Source of the DNA: Galbula dea
Taxonomy: Eukaryota; Chordata; Aves; Piciformes; Galbulidae
Reading direction: 5' to 3'
NCBI GenBank assembly: GCA_013399015.1
Contig: VWZX01009103.1
Coordinates: 26,003-90,002 of the forward strand
Length of the DNA stretch: 64,000 bases
This document shows, in pieces, positions 38,601 through 48,900 of the stretch. Position 1 is the stretch's first letter, and each line of letters starts with the position of its first letter. The notes beneath the pieces were generated by a model. It saw only the letters and a program-made list of their open reading frames with translations. It was not told where the DNA came from and made no database searches. Made by a program: the position numbers and the translations under genes.

Positions 38601-41235
38601 GTCAGTGAGCTCATCAACAAATGGACTGAACTGGGTGCACTGTTCAACAAAGAATTTACAAATCAGGTATTTCCCACAATATCTGTGGTGTTAAAACCAA
38701 GTTAAAGCACAGCCTTTCAAAGTAAACTGCCCAAAGAAAGTTTTGCTTAAAAAATTGCTGATGGAGATAAATTATTAGAAGAAAATTGGATGATGTACAG
38801 ACAGATTATAAAGCTAGTCCTACTTCTGAGCTTTTGTATCAAGAGAAATGTCTGTCACTTCTGACTGTAACACGTGCATATTTTCACTTTTTGCTAAGAT
38901 CTTGTAAATCATAAGCTTTAACATATTAAACTGTCAGAAGAACAGTCTCTGCTGGTCATTCTCAGATCACTGACATCTATGATAGTACCTCCTCTTTCCT
39001 TTCCTCCAACTTCTTGTTAGCACAGCAAAGTGGGTACGGCCAGTTACCACTCAGCATTGAGCAGGCACAGTTAAACCACTGCTGTCTGGTATAATCACTG
39101 GGAAATTTGCTCACCCCATTTTTATTTTGCTTTTTCTTGCAGCCTCTATGAAGCTATCTAACACTCATTCCTCTTGAAAATGTTCTCCCAGCCATTCATC
39201 CCATGTTGCTGGGCCTTTGTGCATGGGATGATAGATGCTAGGGAAGGTATCCCAGTGGAGGACGCAACTGGCACCAGTGGTGTATTGTTCCTGGCACTTT
39301 CCCCTGACTCAGACAGCAACCAATGACCTCCTATTCCAGGAGCATTTCAGCAGTAGTTGCAATGTGCAAATAGCACTGCTATGGACTGGACAGACCAAGG
39401 AATCGTTCGTGAGGGAACCACCATTCAAAACATTGGGAAAATACTAGATCAAGCTGTAGGGGCAGAACAGTGGGAACTTGTCCAGTTGTTCCTTATGTGA
39501 ATGTTACCGTCTGCCCATCCCAAAAGAAAACAAAGCAGAGAAAGGGTAGTGTGGGGAAGGCATATGGCCCTACACCTCATCTGAACAGGGCCTACTAAAT
39601 TGATCATCACTTGCCAAAAGGGAGTGCAGAGATGGTCTTGCTGACCCAAGATCTTCTCCCTGCTCAGCTTAATAGCTTGTCAGCTACAAGTCCGTCTAGT
39701 TGAGTTAAAAAAGCCCTACATCCATAAGGCTGCACCAGAAAGAATAGTCATTCCCTAATGCATCTTCTCCCCACAACTCCCCCACCACTTGCCTTCTCTG
39801 CCAATTGGAATAAACCAAGCATTTAGTCTCTGGATCTCCTTGAAAGGAATTGCCTTGTGGCAATGCCTGAAAGTACTGAAGTTGGAGTGCAGCACTTGCC
39901 TCACAGCACTGAAATTCTTCCATATTCTTGGAGAAATGTCTGAAGCCAGAGAGCTTTAAAAAGTTTAAGTCACATTCTGACACTTTCCCCAGCCCTGCAC
40001 TCCTCAAAATAATGCAAAACCAAATCAATGTCTCAGTATGTTCTATGGAGGACAAGGAAGTTTTTGCTGAAGCATTTGCATATGTTCATATTAAGTAATA
40101 AATGTATGGCTAAACAGATGGTCTCTTTGTAACTAGCAAACAATAGATGGAGTAATCCCAAACACTATATTTGGGTCACATGGATTTTAGTTTTATACTG
40201 ATCATTAGAACAAGAGGATTGTTATTGCTGACATTCAGGTTTGCATGATTCAACCCAGCAATATGGGGGGAATGTAAATATTGTCATGAAAACATAAAAA
40301 TAAAACATTAAAATCCCTTGGATCCCTCATGGTATTGCAATGTGCAGTGTATCTTGCTGCTTCTGAAGAAGACGACCTGTATACAGGTTGCAGTTAACCT
40401 TTATGAGAGAGCAAACATTTTCAAATGTCATTTGTGGACTTCTGGACTCACTGTATTTCTTTTTGTAATTACTCAAAGAATATAAATGTGTGTGGAAAAT
40501 AAATCCAAGTTTTTTGGGTTTTGTTTGTTTGTTTGTGGTTGGCTTTGGATTATTTTTTTGGAGTGGGGGTGACAGTGCATTTGTTTTGAGCAGTAATGCC
40601 TGGTGTAACTAATGTGCCCAGGCACATCAATTCACATCACCCCATAAATGAAAACAGAAGCAACTTACAGACCTAGTATTGGTGCTTTGGTTTCCACTAC
40701 ACAGCTGTTACACAGTGAGAGGTTTGACCAAGCACAGATATGCCCTGCTATGTCTTGACCTCTTTGTACTAGTAAGCATATGAGCCTTTCTTCTACTGAG
40801 TGAATTAATAAATGGCAAACCTACCTCACTAACATCCTTGATGTTCATGGTTTTCTTCGTTTGCGCAACGTAACCCACAATGCCTATGTCCAATGGGTAG
40901 ACAATCTCACAGTCTGGGGAGACCAGGCATTCCTCCAGGGTGCTTCCTTCTTGGATGTTGAAAAGCCTTGTTGCCAGTTCAGGCGTGCCATTTCTCTGCC
41001 TGTACATGAAAAGACTACAGCGATCAGCATGAATAAGGGACCTAATTCTTCTCAAGGTCTTGAAAACAACTTTCTCCATGTTGATACTTTCTTGCATGTC
41101 TTGGATCAACTCAAAAAGGATTTCACTCTCATTACTATCCCAGGAGTCTGTTCTTAGTTTCTTCTCAAAGTACTGCTTGGCAAAAGCAGGGTTGCCATCA
41201 AGAAACTTCTCTACATCATCTTCACTAATGCTCAT
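14550..41235 (-). CDS. PDE6B: Rod cGMP phosphodiesterase beta subunit, 22 coding exons
   Basis: Hydrolyses cGMP in rod outer segments when transducin relieves PDE6 gamma inhibition. Coding exons on the minus strand, 5' to 3': 41235-40825, 38639-38487, 37397-37308, 34795-34655, 33590-33516, 33425-33361, 32295-32229, 32084-32037, 31857-31708, 30726-30583, 30024-29959, 29355-29209, 26110-26003, 25424-25315, 24308-24221, 23655-23555, 21881-21774, 21062-20999, 20252-20178, 19259-19176, 18891-18735, 14608-14550. They sum to 2511 nt with all phases matching: 836 residues plus stop (human 854). GAF-A is about 55-205 and GAF-B about 235-415. The catalytic domain has HNWRH at 538-542 and CHDIDHRGTNN at 577-587 for metal binding. 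The C-terminus CSIL predicts geranylgeranylation. All introns are GT-AG except intron 4 (GC-AG). PDE6A and PDE6C were excluded by sequence and by ATP5ME synteny. Birds are thought to lack PDE6A, so the product may work as a homodimer. Confidence 0.97.
15226..16115 (-). mobile_element. CR1 LINE fragment in PDE6B intron 21
   Basis: Minus-strand CR1 with its 3' end at about 15226 (CACAGAATCATTAAGGTTGG) and truncated 5' end at about 16115. The reverse complement encodes LSKFADNTKLGESVD, then FNKTQSQVLKFGHRNP, the CVQFWAPHSKKD stretch and RRATR-like sequences in shifting frames. FADN instead of FADD and the frameshifts show that it is dead. Same orientation as PDE6B. Confidence 0.93.
16302..18390 (-). 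mobile_element. CR1 LINE, 2.1 kb, in PDE6B intron 21
   Basis: Long minus-strand CR1. The 3' end at about 16302 has the AGAATCATAGAATTGTCAG tail. The element extends through most of the RT domain to the linker between endonuclease and RT (18384-18136, with QDSWSTFKDHLLHVQ). RT motifs visible include the KSMGPDGIHPRVLRELA block (17865-17596) and GIPQGSV/FNIFVDNMDSGIE (17518-17021); the catalytic box is FADN. It is broken by several frameshifts and stops. Same subfamily as the right-edge copy starting at about 61770, in the opposite orientation. Confidence 0.95.
20779..20804. repeat. (GTTT)n microsatellite
   Basis: About six GTTT units followed by a T-run, within PDE6B intron 18. Similar short (GTTT)n/(AAAC)n tracts occur near 40520, 42055 and 59650. 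Confidence 0.85.
21909..22205 (-). mobile_element. CR1 fragment abutting PDE6B exon 17 acceptor
   Basis: Minus-strand CR1 3' fragment, from the ATCATAGAATCACAGAAC tail at about 21909 to about 22205. Same subfamily as the 9111-10645 copy (shared GGAGTTGGAAGGGACCTC and later blocks). It lies in PDE6B intron 16 in the gene's own orientation, so its 3' tail enters the splice acceptor region of exon 17, which begins at 21881. Confidence 0.92.
23738..23757. repeat. Poly(T) tract
   Basis: A run of about 18 T residues in PDE6B intron 15, directly 5' to AATAGACTCG. No retroposon body was recognised next to it. Confidence 0.7.
26003..26110 (-). CDS. PDE6B: PDE6B exon 13 (catalytic histidine exon)
   Basis: A 108-nt exon coding residues 520-555. 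It holds YHNWRHGFNVAQTMF, the conserved PDE signature whose first histidine is the proposed proton donor and whose second binds metal. The flanking exon 14 (25424-25315) carries the CHDIDHRGTNN metal-binding motif. Both are intact, so the catalytic site is predicted functional. Confidence 0.96.
26268..26300. repeat. (TAA)n microsatellite
   Basis: About ten uninterrupted ATA/TAA units, 158 bp upstream of the PDE6B exon 13 acceptor. Likely length-polymorphic. Confidence 0.9.
26340..28060 (-). mobile_element. CR1 LINE 5' region (ORF1 and endonuclease), degenerate
   Basis: Minus-strand remnant of the part of CR1 that the other copies lack. The reverse complement of 27654-27328 reads RRIIVIGDSLLRGTKGLICQ, the SGNH-esterase-like block of CR1 ORF1. 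Further along (about 26960-26400) lie degraded pieces of the ORF2 endonuclease (the NKQEELEAIVQ, YDIV and WWDDS region). There are many frameshifts. The element lies in PDE6B intron 12, in sense orientation. Boundaries are approximate. Confidence 0.7.
37519..38300 (-). mobile_element. Older CR1 fragment in PDE6B intron 2
   Basis: Minus-strand CR1 3' part, with its tail at about 37519 (GAGAATCACAGAGTATCTCAAG). It extends to about 38300, where the reverse complement still encodes FNKSKCQILHLGWGNPG and LESSPVEKDLGV. It is more diverged than the other copies. Its 3' end lies about 120 bp upstream of the exon 3 acceptor. Confidence 0.85.
40825..41235 (-). CDS. PDE6B: PDE6B exon 1 (N-terminus and start of GAF-A)
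   Basis: Encodes residues 1-137, beginning MSISEDDVEKFLDGNPAFAK. It runs through DRCSLFMYRQRNG to a GTAGGT donor after the DVSE codons; an in-frame read-through ends at 40708. The stretch between KKL and the LIQDMQ motif is about 19 residues shorter than in human PDE6B, which accounts for the shorter total length. There is no sign of a frameshift or gap here, so the difference appears real. Confidence 0.95.
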
Positions 41236-41404
41236 TTTGAATGCCCTGGTTCTTGTGGTAGGTTGTAGTCCAAAGATGTGGTCTATGCAAACAGCACTCT
41301 AATTTCTGATGTAGTTCTTAATTTTTTGTAATAGAAGATGCTGCTTCTAGAGTGAGGAAGAATGAGGTAACAGTGCAAAGAGACCTTGTCATCAAGAAGA
41401 GGTA

Positions 41405-41700
41405 TTCCTTTATAGGGCTGAAGATGAGTCTGTGGGAGGACAGATCTTCTCAACCAAACAGATTAGATGACCTCTACAAGAGCTTTGGGTCAACTTTATT
41501 CTTCTTAATCTAAATGCAAACAAAAACTGAGTACTCACAATATCTGAATACACTCTTCTTTCTCTTGATAAGTAGAACACTTACTGAAACAATTATATTG
41601 AGGCAGCAGCAACAGGGAAGAACTGCTTCTCCTAACATTGAAATAAGCTCTTTAAAGTCTAATTAAATATATACTGCCTGGGCCTAATCCTTGGCTAACA
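41405..41700 (-). promoter_or_regulatory. Putative PDE6B promoter
   Basis: On the minus strand, TATAAA (41414-41409) lies about 175 bp upstream of the PDE6B start codon, in the context CCCTATAAAGG. Upstream of it are TAATC-type homeobox cores: GATTAG at 41461-41466, TAATCT at 41516-41521 and TAATCC at 41685-41690. TAATCC is the CRX/OTX consensus, and CRX with NRL drives mammalian PDE6B. A GATGAGTC element at about 41424-41431 could be AP1/NRL-like. The transcription start and use of these sites are inferred. Confidence 0.4.
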
Positions 41701-43639
41701 AGGTGAACATCTTATTATTTCTGCTCTCCTAGCTCCTTGCAGTAGTAGGAACTACATCCTTCAGAAAAGAGCACAGTGGTCAGAACAAAAGTAGTGAGGT
41801 AACATCGCTCTCTCAGGGCTCCCTATACTATTGCATGGTTCTTTATATGCTGCTATAAGAGCTGTTCTCTAGGTTTTGAAATTAATCTAAGATTTGAAAT
41901 TCATTTTCAAGGTCTGTGTTCTTTTTTTCTTGCTAGTAAGAACCTGGAGAGGAAAGCATGCCTCTTGGTGGAATTGCCTTAGTAAGGAATCTGGAGCCCT
42001 TAAAGTTGGGGTGGCTGGATTTAAATATTCTGAGGAACCATGGAAAGCCCTGTAAACAAACAAACAATCAAACAAAAACCCCCAAACAAACAAAGAAAAG
42101 AACCAACCAAACAAAAACCCTAAAAAACAAGGCACCCAGGAAGGTAGAAAAAATTCCCTCATCACTATCAGTGGAGAAATGGTGGAAATTATGACCATGA
42201 GGAAAAGAATTTGTTTCACATGAATAAAGCTACCATGCTATGCAAACAGCATCTGAGGGTTAGTGTCATGCTGGTAGGTAAGATGTCATGGAGGCCACTA
42301 CTTTTCAGGGGAATTAAACAATGTACAAGGGTTTTTGTCAATGAGGAACAGGGGGAAAGTCTCTTCTACCACATGACTGTAAGATAACCAAGGCTCACCA
42401 GCGCAGGGAGTTAAGGTCTGTGTTGGCAATTGCATTAGGAGTCAAGCAAGTCAGCCCAAATGTGAATGTGAGTGCCTGGAAGGAGGGTCTCAAGAGAAGT
42501 ACCTGTGGTATCAGTGTTAGGAATCTTATGCGGGTGGGTCTGTAACTCAGAAGGGGGAGAGCTGTGGAGAGCCTTGACTCTGATCAGCAGGGAGGATGAA
42601 ACAGATAGCTGCTGATCCATCTGTGTCCACTCCTGAAACAGAATACCCTTACAGATAAATACAGGAGGATAGGGGAAGACATTGAAGAGGTGAATCCTTT
42701 CAGAAGGTAAAACAGTGGAAACCAAGACAAATATCTACAAATTTATTATTTATAATTCAATTTCCTTCTATTCCTTCTTTTAGTTCCTTGCATCATGGGA
42801 GATGCAGTAAGAAAAGTTTTTGGGTCAACTGGTTGAATGTCTCATATGCCTTTTTGCTAGTGTGGCAGAAAATTGTTCTGGTAATTCTTCTTGTCTGTAT
42901 ACTAACATAGACTTATTTCTCAAGAAGACTTGGAGGAGGTGATGTGTGCCAGAGGTACCTATATGGCCACCAACATGCATGTTCTAACAGAGGGACAAGG
43001 AATTGCTCAGCACCAGTATGCTGAGGGTCTGCTCCAGACCTGCAGAATGGGAGGGGATGAAGCCTTTCTGTAAGCAACAAGCACGACTGTCCCAAGCTCA
43101 GGACTTGGTGGCAGTGGGAAATTATAATTGCCTGGCAACTTTAGGGATGGTAATTCTTCAGGTTGTAGGCTATTCAGCAAGGTCTTGCATGTTACAGCAG
43201 TCTACTAGGTTGAAATGGTGACAGAAAGGGCAAGAGGGAATTTTCTTTGGTTTTAACTGGAGGCAAGGGAAAAAAGTAGTGGAGAACTTGAAGGTGGGAG
43301 ACAGTTTAGGTGAATGAGATCATGAAATGAGAGTTTGAAACTGGTGAAAGAAACAAACAAAAAAATCAGCTGTTTTGTAAATTATTTCCTCTTGTTAAGC
43401 AAGAGTAAAAATGACAGAAAACATGCAAACATGGTGAAATTACTGAAGTATAAAAATACTGTGACTGAGTAAAAATGTAAAGTCAGAAAAGGTCAAGATC
43501 CAAAATAAGATTAAATTAGGAACATGAAGCACAATGAGCATTTTCTGTTATTATATTGAGAAGAGTTAAAATATCGAGGGAACTATTGAAATACTGGAGT
43601 GCTTAGAAGGTTGTGTGATGTAACCTCTAAGATGCAATG

Positions 43640-44110
43640 GCTTTCTCTAATAATTAATGGAGAATCTTCTGAGGTTCTGAAATGCTGGGAGAAAGTAGAT
43701 GTAAATCAAAACAGGAAAAAGGAAGAAGCAGAGAACTCCACAACAGGCCACTTTAAATCCAGCTCCTACGAAAGTACAGGAACAAAGATGTTTCTGTAAA
43801 TAACTAGAGGAACTAAGTGACAGCCAGTGTGGTTTTGTCAAGAGTAAACTGTCATACTGGAGTAATTTCCTCTATGCCAGAGTAAGAAGTCTGTGGACAG
43901 AAGGAAAGTAAGAGTGTGAGAGCTTGTGATTCAAGAGGAAATGGCACACCAGACATTCTGTCTCTTAAAGTGAAGGTATAGATGAAATAGTTAAAAGATC
44001 ATGGCAAATCTGTATGGAAGATGAACAGTCATTGTTAGTAGCTCATTAATGCAATGTAAGAACTTCTTGAGTACGATTATTGTGGAGGCTGTCAGGTGTA
44101 GAACATTTCA
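43640..44110 (+). mobile_element. Possible ancient CR1/L2-like LINE remnant
   Basis: The stretch GTGACAGCCAGTGTGGTTTT with GTCAAGAGTAAACTG (about 43818-43850) resembles the old amniote CR1/L2 RT segment that encodes an SQHGFxKxKS-like motif, on the + strand. The surroundings are too decayed to align by eye. Confidence 0.3.
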
Positions 44111-44777
44111 GTATTTCCACTGATGAGTAGAAAAATGCATATTAAGGTAGGGTATGAGCTGCAGTCAGGCATCCGTAAATGTGTTTGAGCATCACCTTAA
44201 AACTATACTGCAGATAGGTATGCAGGAGAAGAGGACTAAAACTTGCTAAGGGTGCATGGAAAACCCTACTTACATGGAAAAGAGTCACCTGGTGAATTCA
44301 TGGGTCTGAGTCTCTATCTGGGCTTATCACAGACTGAACACGTGTTAACACTATCAGGCAGAAGCAGGTGTGCATCCATTAGGATGAACGTTGTATTATA
44401 AAATAATTTATGCCAAGTTGTACTAAACTCATGTGTCACCTAGAAGACAGTAGGAAAATGTGACCTCTAAGGAAAAAGGTGAGATTTGTCATGTCTCTTT
44501 TGAGTCACCTCTTTTCTAAACAGAATAATCTCCAATTGTATAAAAGGCTCTTGCTAAGAAAAATGGAACAGTCTGTTCTTCATAGTCATGTAAGAGATCT
44601 TCACTGAAAGGGCTTCCACAACAGCAGAAATGGATGGCTCTTGCCTTGCTTTAGATAACCCTAGAAACAGAGATGTGAACTTTTTCCCATTAAACACCTC
44701 TTGTCAGAAGTCATGAACATGTAATGACACCAGCCTGCTTAAAGTGGTATGAACAAACAACTTCTTAAAGTTGGAGG

Positions 44778-44830
44778 GAATCACAGAATCATCACAGTTG
44801 GAAAGGACCCTCCTGTGGCCTCCCACAGTG
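44778..44830 (-). mobile_element. CR1 3' tail fragment
   Basis: GGAATCACAGAATCATCACAG followed by TTGGAAAGGACCCTCC is the reverse complement of a CR1 3' end, similar to the start of the 52602 copy. Only the last 50 or so bases are kept. Confidence 0.75.
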
Positions 44831-45854
44831 CACAGCCTCTCAGTCCAGATATACGCGAGGAAAACCATTGCTTGGACATCAGAAAAAAACTTAATTTGCA
44901 GCAGTGTAAACTTGCCAGATGGGAGTAGTTTTATTGATTATAAATGAATGGTGAAAGTCAGAGGCACCCTTCTGTCTTCCAAGGCCTCCACCCCAGTATC
45001 AACCTGGGCCCTTCCAGTGTACTGTGAAGTAAAAGCCTTGTTTCATCCAAAATGCTGGGAAGTAAAAAGGACTAGGTATAGTGAAACCAATTAAAACAAC
45101 TTGCTAGTGGACTAATGCATTTTGAATTCTCGTATCCAATGGAATGAAGTTTCTTATCACCTGGACTTTGAAGAAGGTCTAAAGTGAAGTGTAGCTCCTC
45201 TTACAGTCTAGCATTCTGTGGCCTGGCAGTTTTTCTCATCTAGTGGACTTCCCTTGTGCCAGGTCAGATTTATGGAACCAGAGAAGGTCTCCTGGAAGCT
45301 CACAGACACTTCTCAAAACCATTTCAATGTCCAGGAATGAGGCTATGTATGAAATGGATACCACAGCACAGAGCTACACAGTCTAAGGTTGTACTCAGGA
45401 TACCCTATGTCTGAACAAGAGGTCCTTTGGACTTGGTAAGCCTGGTGTTTTCCAGGCTATATGACTTTACTCTTTATGTATAAACTGACATAAACAGGTT
45501 TGGTGGCTGTGTTAAGGGGTATGGAAATTGTTGTACCTGATGTTGGGAGCTGAAAAATCATAAATCGGAGAACTACTCACACTGACTGGCACTGGCACTG
45601 TTTCACAGATCTAAACTTCCCAGATATTCATGCTTTGTTTGGCATGAAATATTCTGTTCAGTTCAAAATAAATGTTTTTGTTTTCAAATATTTGTAAGAA
45701 AAACAAACGCTGTCCAACAGTGACACTAAAGGTTCAAAATACAAAAGATCCAAGTTCAGTTCCTTCCTCTACATGCAGAATTTGAAACTTAACAAGAAGA
45801 TTTCTCCTTAACAAAGGGAGACAATAAAGGTCCTAAAGTACTGAAGTTTATAGC

Positions 45855-45935
45855 TGCAGAAGTGGAGAAACTGAGGCAATATTGGCTAAGACAAGCCAGG
45901 GTTGTATAACTGCAGTGGAATCAAAACCATGTATG
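45855..45935 (+). mobile_element. MIR-like CORE-SINE remnant
   Basis: The segment GTGGAGAAACTGAGGCAATA, then GGCTAAG, then GCCAGGGTTGTATAACTGCA and GTGGAATCAAAACC follows the order of conserved blocks in the MIR core (GGGAAACTGAGGCA ... TTAAG ... CCAAGGTCACACAGCT ... AGTGGCAGAGC). This is a by-eye match to an ancient amniote SINE. Confidence 0.5.
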
Positions 45936-48900
45936 TATGGTGGCTAGAAATCTGAATCATCTGTGCAAAGGGAGCCAGCAGTACCAGAGCCAACCCTCTG
46001 AGGAAGTAGGTGTCAGGCTGAAGTACCCAGAACTTAAAGCAGTTCTGGTGCAAAGGCTGCAGGTGTTCCCTCGGCCTTGAGGGAAACTTAGATAGCAACA
46101 TGAAAGCCATTACTGGCATACTGAGGTATAACTGATAACTGAGGTGAATACAGTCCAGGCCTGCAACAGGATAATGCTGTTTAATTGAACATAGGCAGAC
46201 AATGGAGGATTTTGCAGGAAGACAAGGCTGCTATTTCAGGAAACTTGGACTAAGCTGTCACACAGCATAATAATAGCTGAGCACATGTGGTTTCACACAT
46301 TCATTTTTAATAGCTTTAAAACTGAATTGCAGAGTTGGCATAAGGCCTCTTCCTTGTTGGGTGTTGGTGGATGTCCTTTAAACAGTATTTCAAATGGAAA
46401 CCTAAAATGCTTAAGCCACCTAGAAGGCTTGTATGACTCTTGGGAAAATGAGCTGAATTCTCTGGAAATAAAATTCCTCCACTTCCAACATTTCATATCA
46501 CAGTTTCTCCCCAGCCCTAGAGTGGACAGTAGTAAAAACTCCAATATGAAGTAAAATCATCCAGCTCACATGGTACAATAGCTACTGCCCCAGAGAAGCA
46601 GTACTGTTAGAGCCATTTATGGGACAGTGTTGAAAGTAGACGGTGCAGAGAGTACCTGCAAAGCAGAAAGGGTAATGGCAAGCATTGGGTATGTTAGGTC
46701 TGAAAAGCCTTTTGCCCCTCCTTCACAGTAACAATGTTTTCCTTCTAACCAGAAGGCTGTGGGGAGGGGAGCTGCAAGTGACTAATTTGATTAGACATTA
46801 TCCTTACAGGATGCTGTATTGACAGCTACACTCAAACCTTTCCGGACCACTCAACCGCTGTCATAACAAGATAGGAGCTTATCTGATTTACCAAGTAATA
46901 TTCTCATGCCACCTGCTTGTATCCAAGAATAAGCTTTCCTTCCTGGAGGCGTGGTAGCCCAGTCAGGCTCAAGAGCCATATTCCTCATCCCTTCTGGGCC
47001 AGGGTCTTCTTCTTCCCCTGAAGCCTAGTCTGTTCCTCCAGTCACATACAAATTGTTGCTTGCTGCTGGGAGAGGTAGCATGCAAAACTTAGGGCTCTTG
47101 CTCAGCATCCTCCGCTGGCCTTTCTTTCCCTTCCACAGCCAGCCACGGACCTTTAGATGGCACCATATCACAACCCTGCCACCTGGGCTCCTGCCCCTAT
47201 GCCAAGCACTGCCAAGCCTCCCTTCCCACCTGCAGCCTCAAATAGTGGAGCCATCAGCAGGTGGGAAACTGCCACAGCTTCCCAGTGGGCAAGACAGCGG
47301 GGGCTGGATGAGGGGCAGAGGGCACTCCCGCAAGTCTGGGAATGGAAGCAAACTGGAGGAGCAGAGGGCAGGACTGCCCTTTAGAGGGGCCTCAGGGGCT
47401 GGAGAAACGGGTACTGGGACCCCCTACAGACTAGCCTGAGCAAGCGCCAAATCCTATCCCTGGCTGGCAGAAGCCCAGCAGAGGCGCAGGATGGCAGCAA
47501 TGAGGATACCACCTGGGATGTGTGCCAAATCACAGTCTAAGCTGCACGCTTATTTTAGTGTATTCTAGCTGCTACACAGAAGTACAACAATCCGGTACAG
47601 GAACACGGCTTATGACAATCCTAGGTCTGCAGAAAACACAGCTTGAGCAGTAGCTAATTATTTTAGTGCTCTATTTATTTGCTGGCTGGATAGGTGATAT
47701 CTGAATTGTAGTAGGATTGTTAAATGTTTATAATGAAGTATAAATCCCATGCACTGCTGTGGACAGGGTAAAGTGTGCTGCTGGCAGTTCAATTGGAAAA
47801 GGTAAGCAATGTGTTTTAGAGTGAAAATTAGTACTTGGACACCTCTCTGAAAATTTTGCTCACATTTTCACCCGAATGTTGGCTCCATCTTGTCATGACT
47901 AGGGAACATTAGCCCTGCCCTTATTAATTCTTTTGGAGAATTACTTTGTAATTAGAATACTAATTTAAGTATTGCATTGGTGAATTGCAGGAAATGGTCA
48001 GAAATCTGAATTTGAAAGTTTCTCTGAGAAAGGAGGTGATGCTATGGACACACACATAAACACAAAGTTTTGCTTCAGTCTTCTGAGTAAACAACAATCA
48101 ACAGGCATAGTGAGTTAGCATGCCAAAATACTTTTAAGCTCCATAAATTGATAAGACCAGAAAGTACCTCTTCAGCTTAGTTCTCTGTTTATTGTTTTAT
48201 TTTATATCTGAAAAAAACCCCTAATATCTCCCTAGATGATGATCAGAGATCATATATGAAGATAGATGATCAGAGACATACATGTTCAGGGAAGTTTAGA
48301 AAGTCTGATGGTATATTGACATAATTAAGATGGAGGAGGCTTATAAGGGCTTCAGCTTTGTCAGGATGAGGTGACAGTGCTGGGCATTGGAATGCAATCA
48401 CAGAAAATTACTTGAACTCAAAGGATAGACCATTATGAACAACTGGAGCACCAGAAGAGTGTGACCAAGTGGAGCTACTGTGGGTAAACAAGGTCAAGCC
48501 AAAAAATCATGCGAAGAATCTGGGAGAGACTGTGTAGTCTCAGTGCACACAGCAGAACAGCGTAAAGAGGGATGCAATATTGGCAGGTACAAGACTGCAG
48601 CAAAGAGGGACCAAGTAGTCATATTCCAGAGATCAGCAATAGGGTTGGTCATACAGGTGTTTTACTGGTCACAACAGAAGAAGCCATAGCTCCCCGGGGT
48701 GGAGCCGCAGGCACAGAACTGCAGGAAGAACTGCAGGAAGTCCTGCAGAGATTTTGACAGTATTTGGGCACACTGCAGCCTGCCTCTTCCTTCTCTCCTT
48801 GTGGGCAGAGGGATGCTTAACGTTTCCTGTAGCAGATGTTGTTGCACTGATGGTACTTTTCACAGGCATTAGTAACAATCTCTTGGACGCGACACTGCGA

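Noticed and set aside
14550..41235. Identity as PDE6C or PDE6A
   Set aside because: PDE6C has RBP4 next to it and could be confused here, but the protein matches PDE6B at diagnostic places (INMEKVVFKTLRR, YLHNCETRRGQ, AAELPKLQ, CNGG tail), the neighbour lipocalin is purpurin, not RBP4, and ATP5ME is convergent. The C-terminal leucine also argues against PDE6A (CCIQ).
48719..48751. Short CTGCAGGAAG direct and inverted repeat
   Set aside because: Only about 30 bp, with no flanking element or gene; likely chance simple structure.
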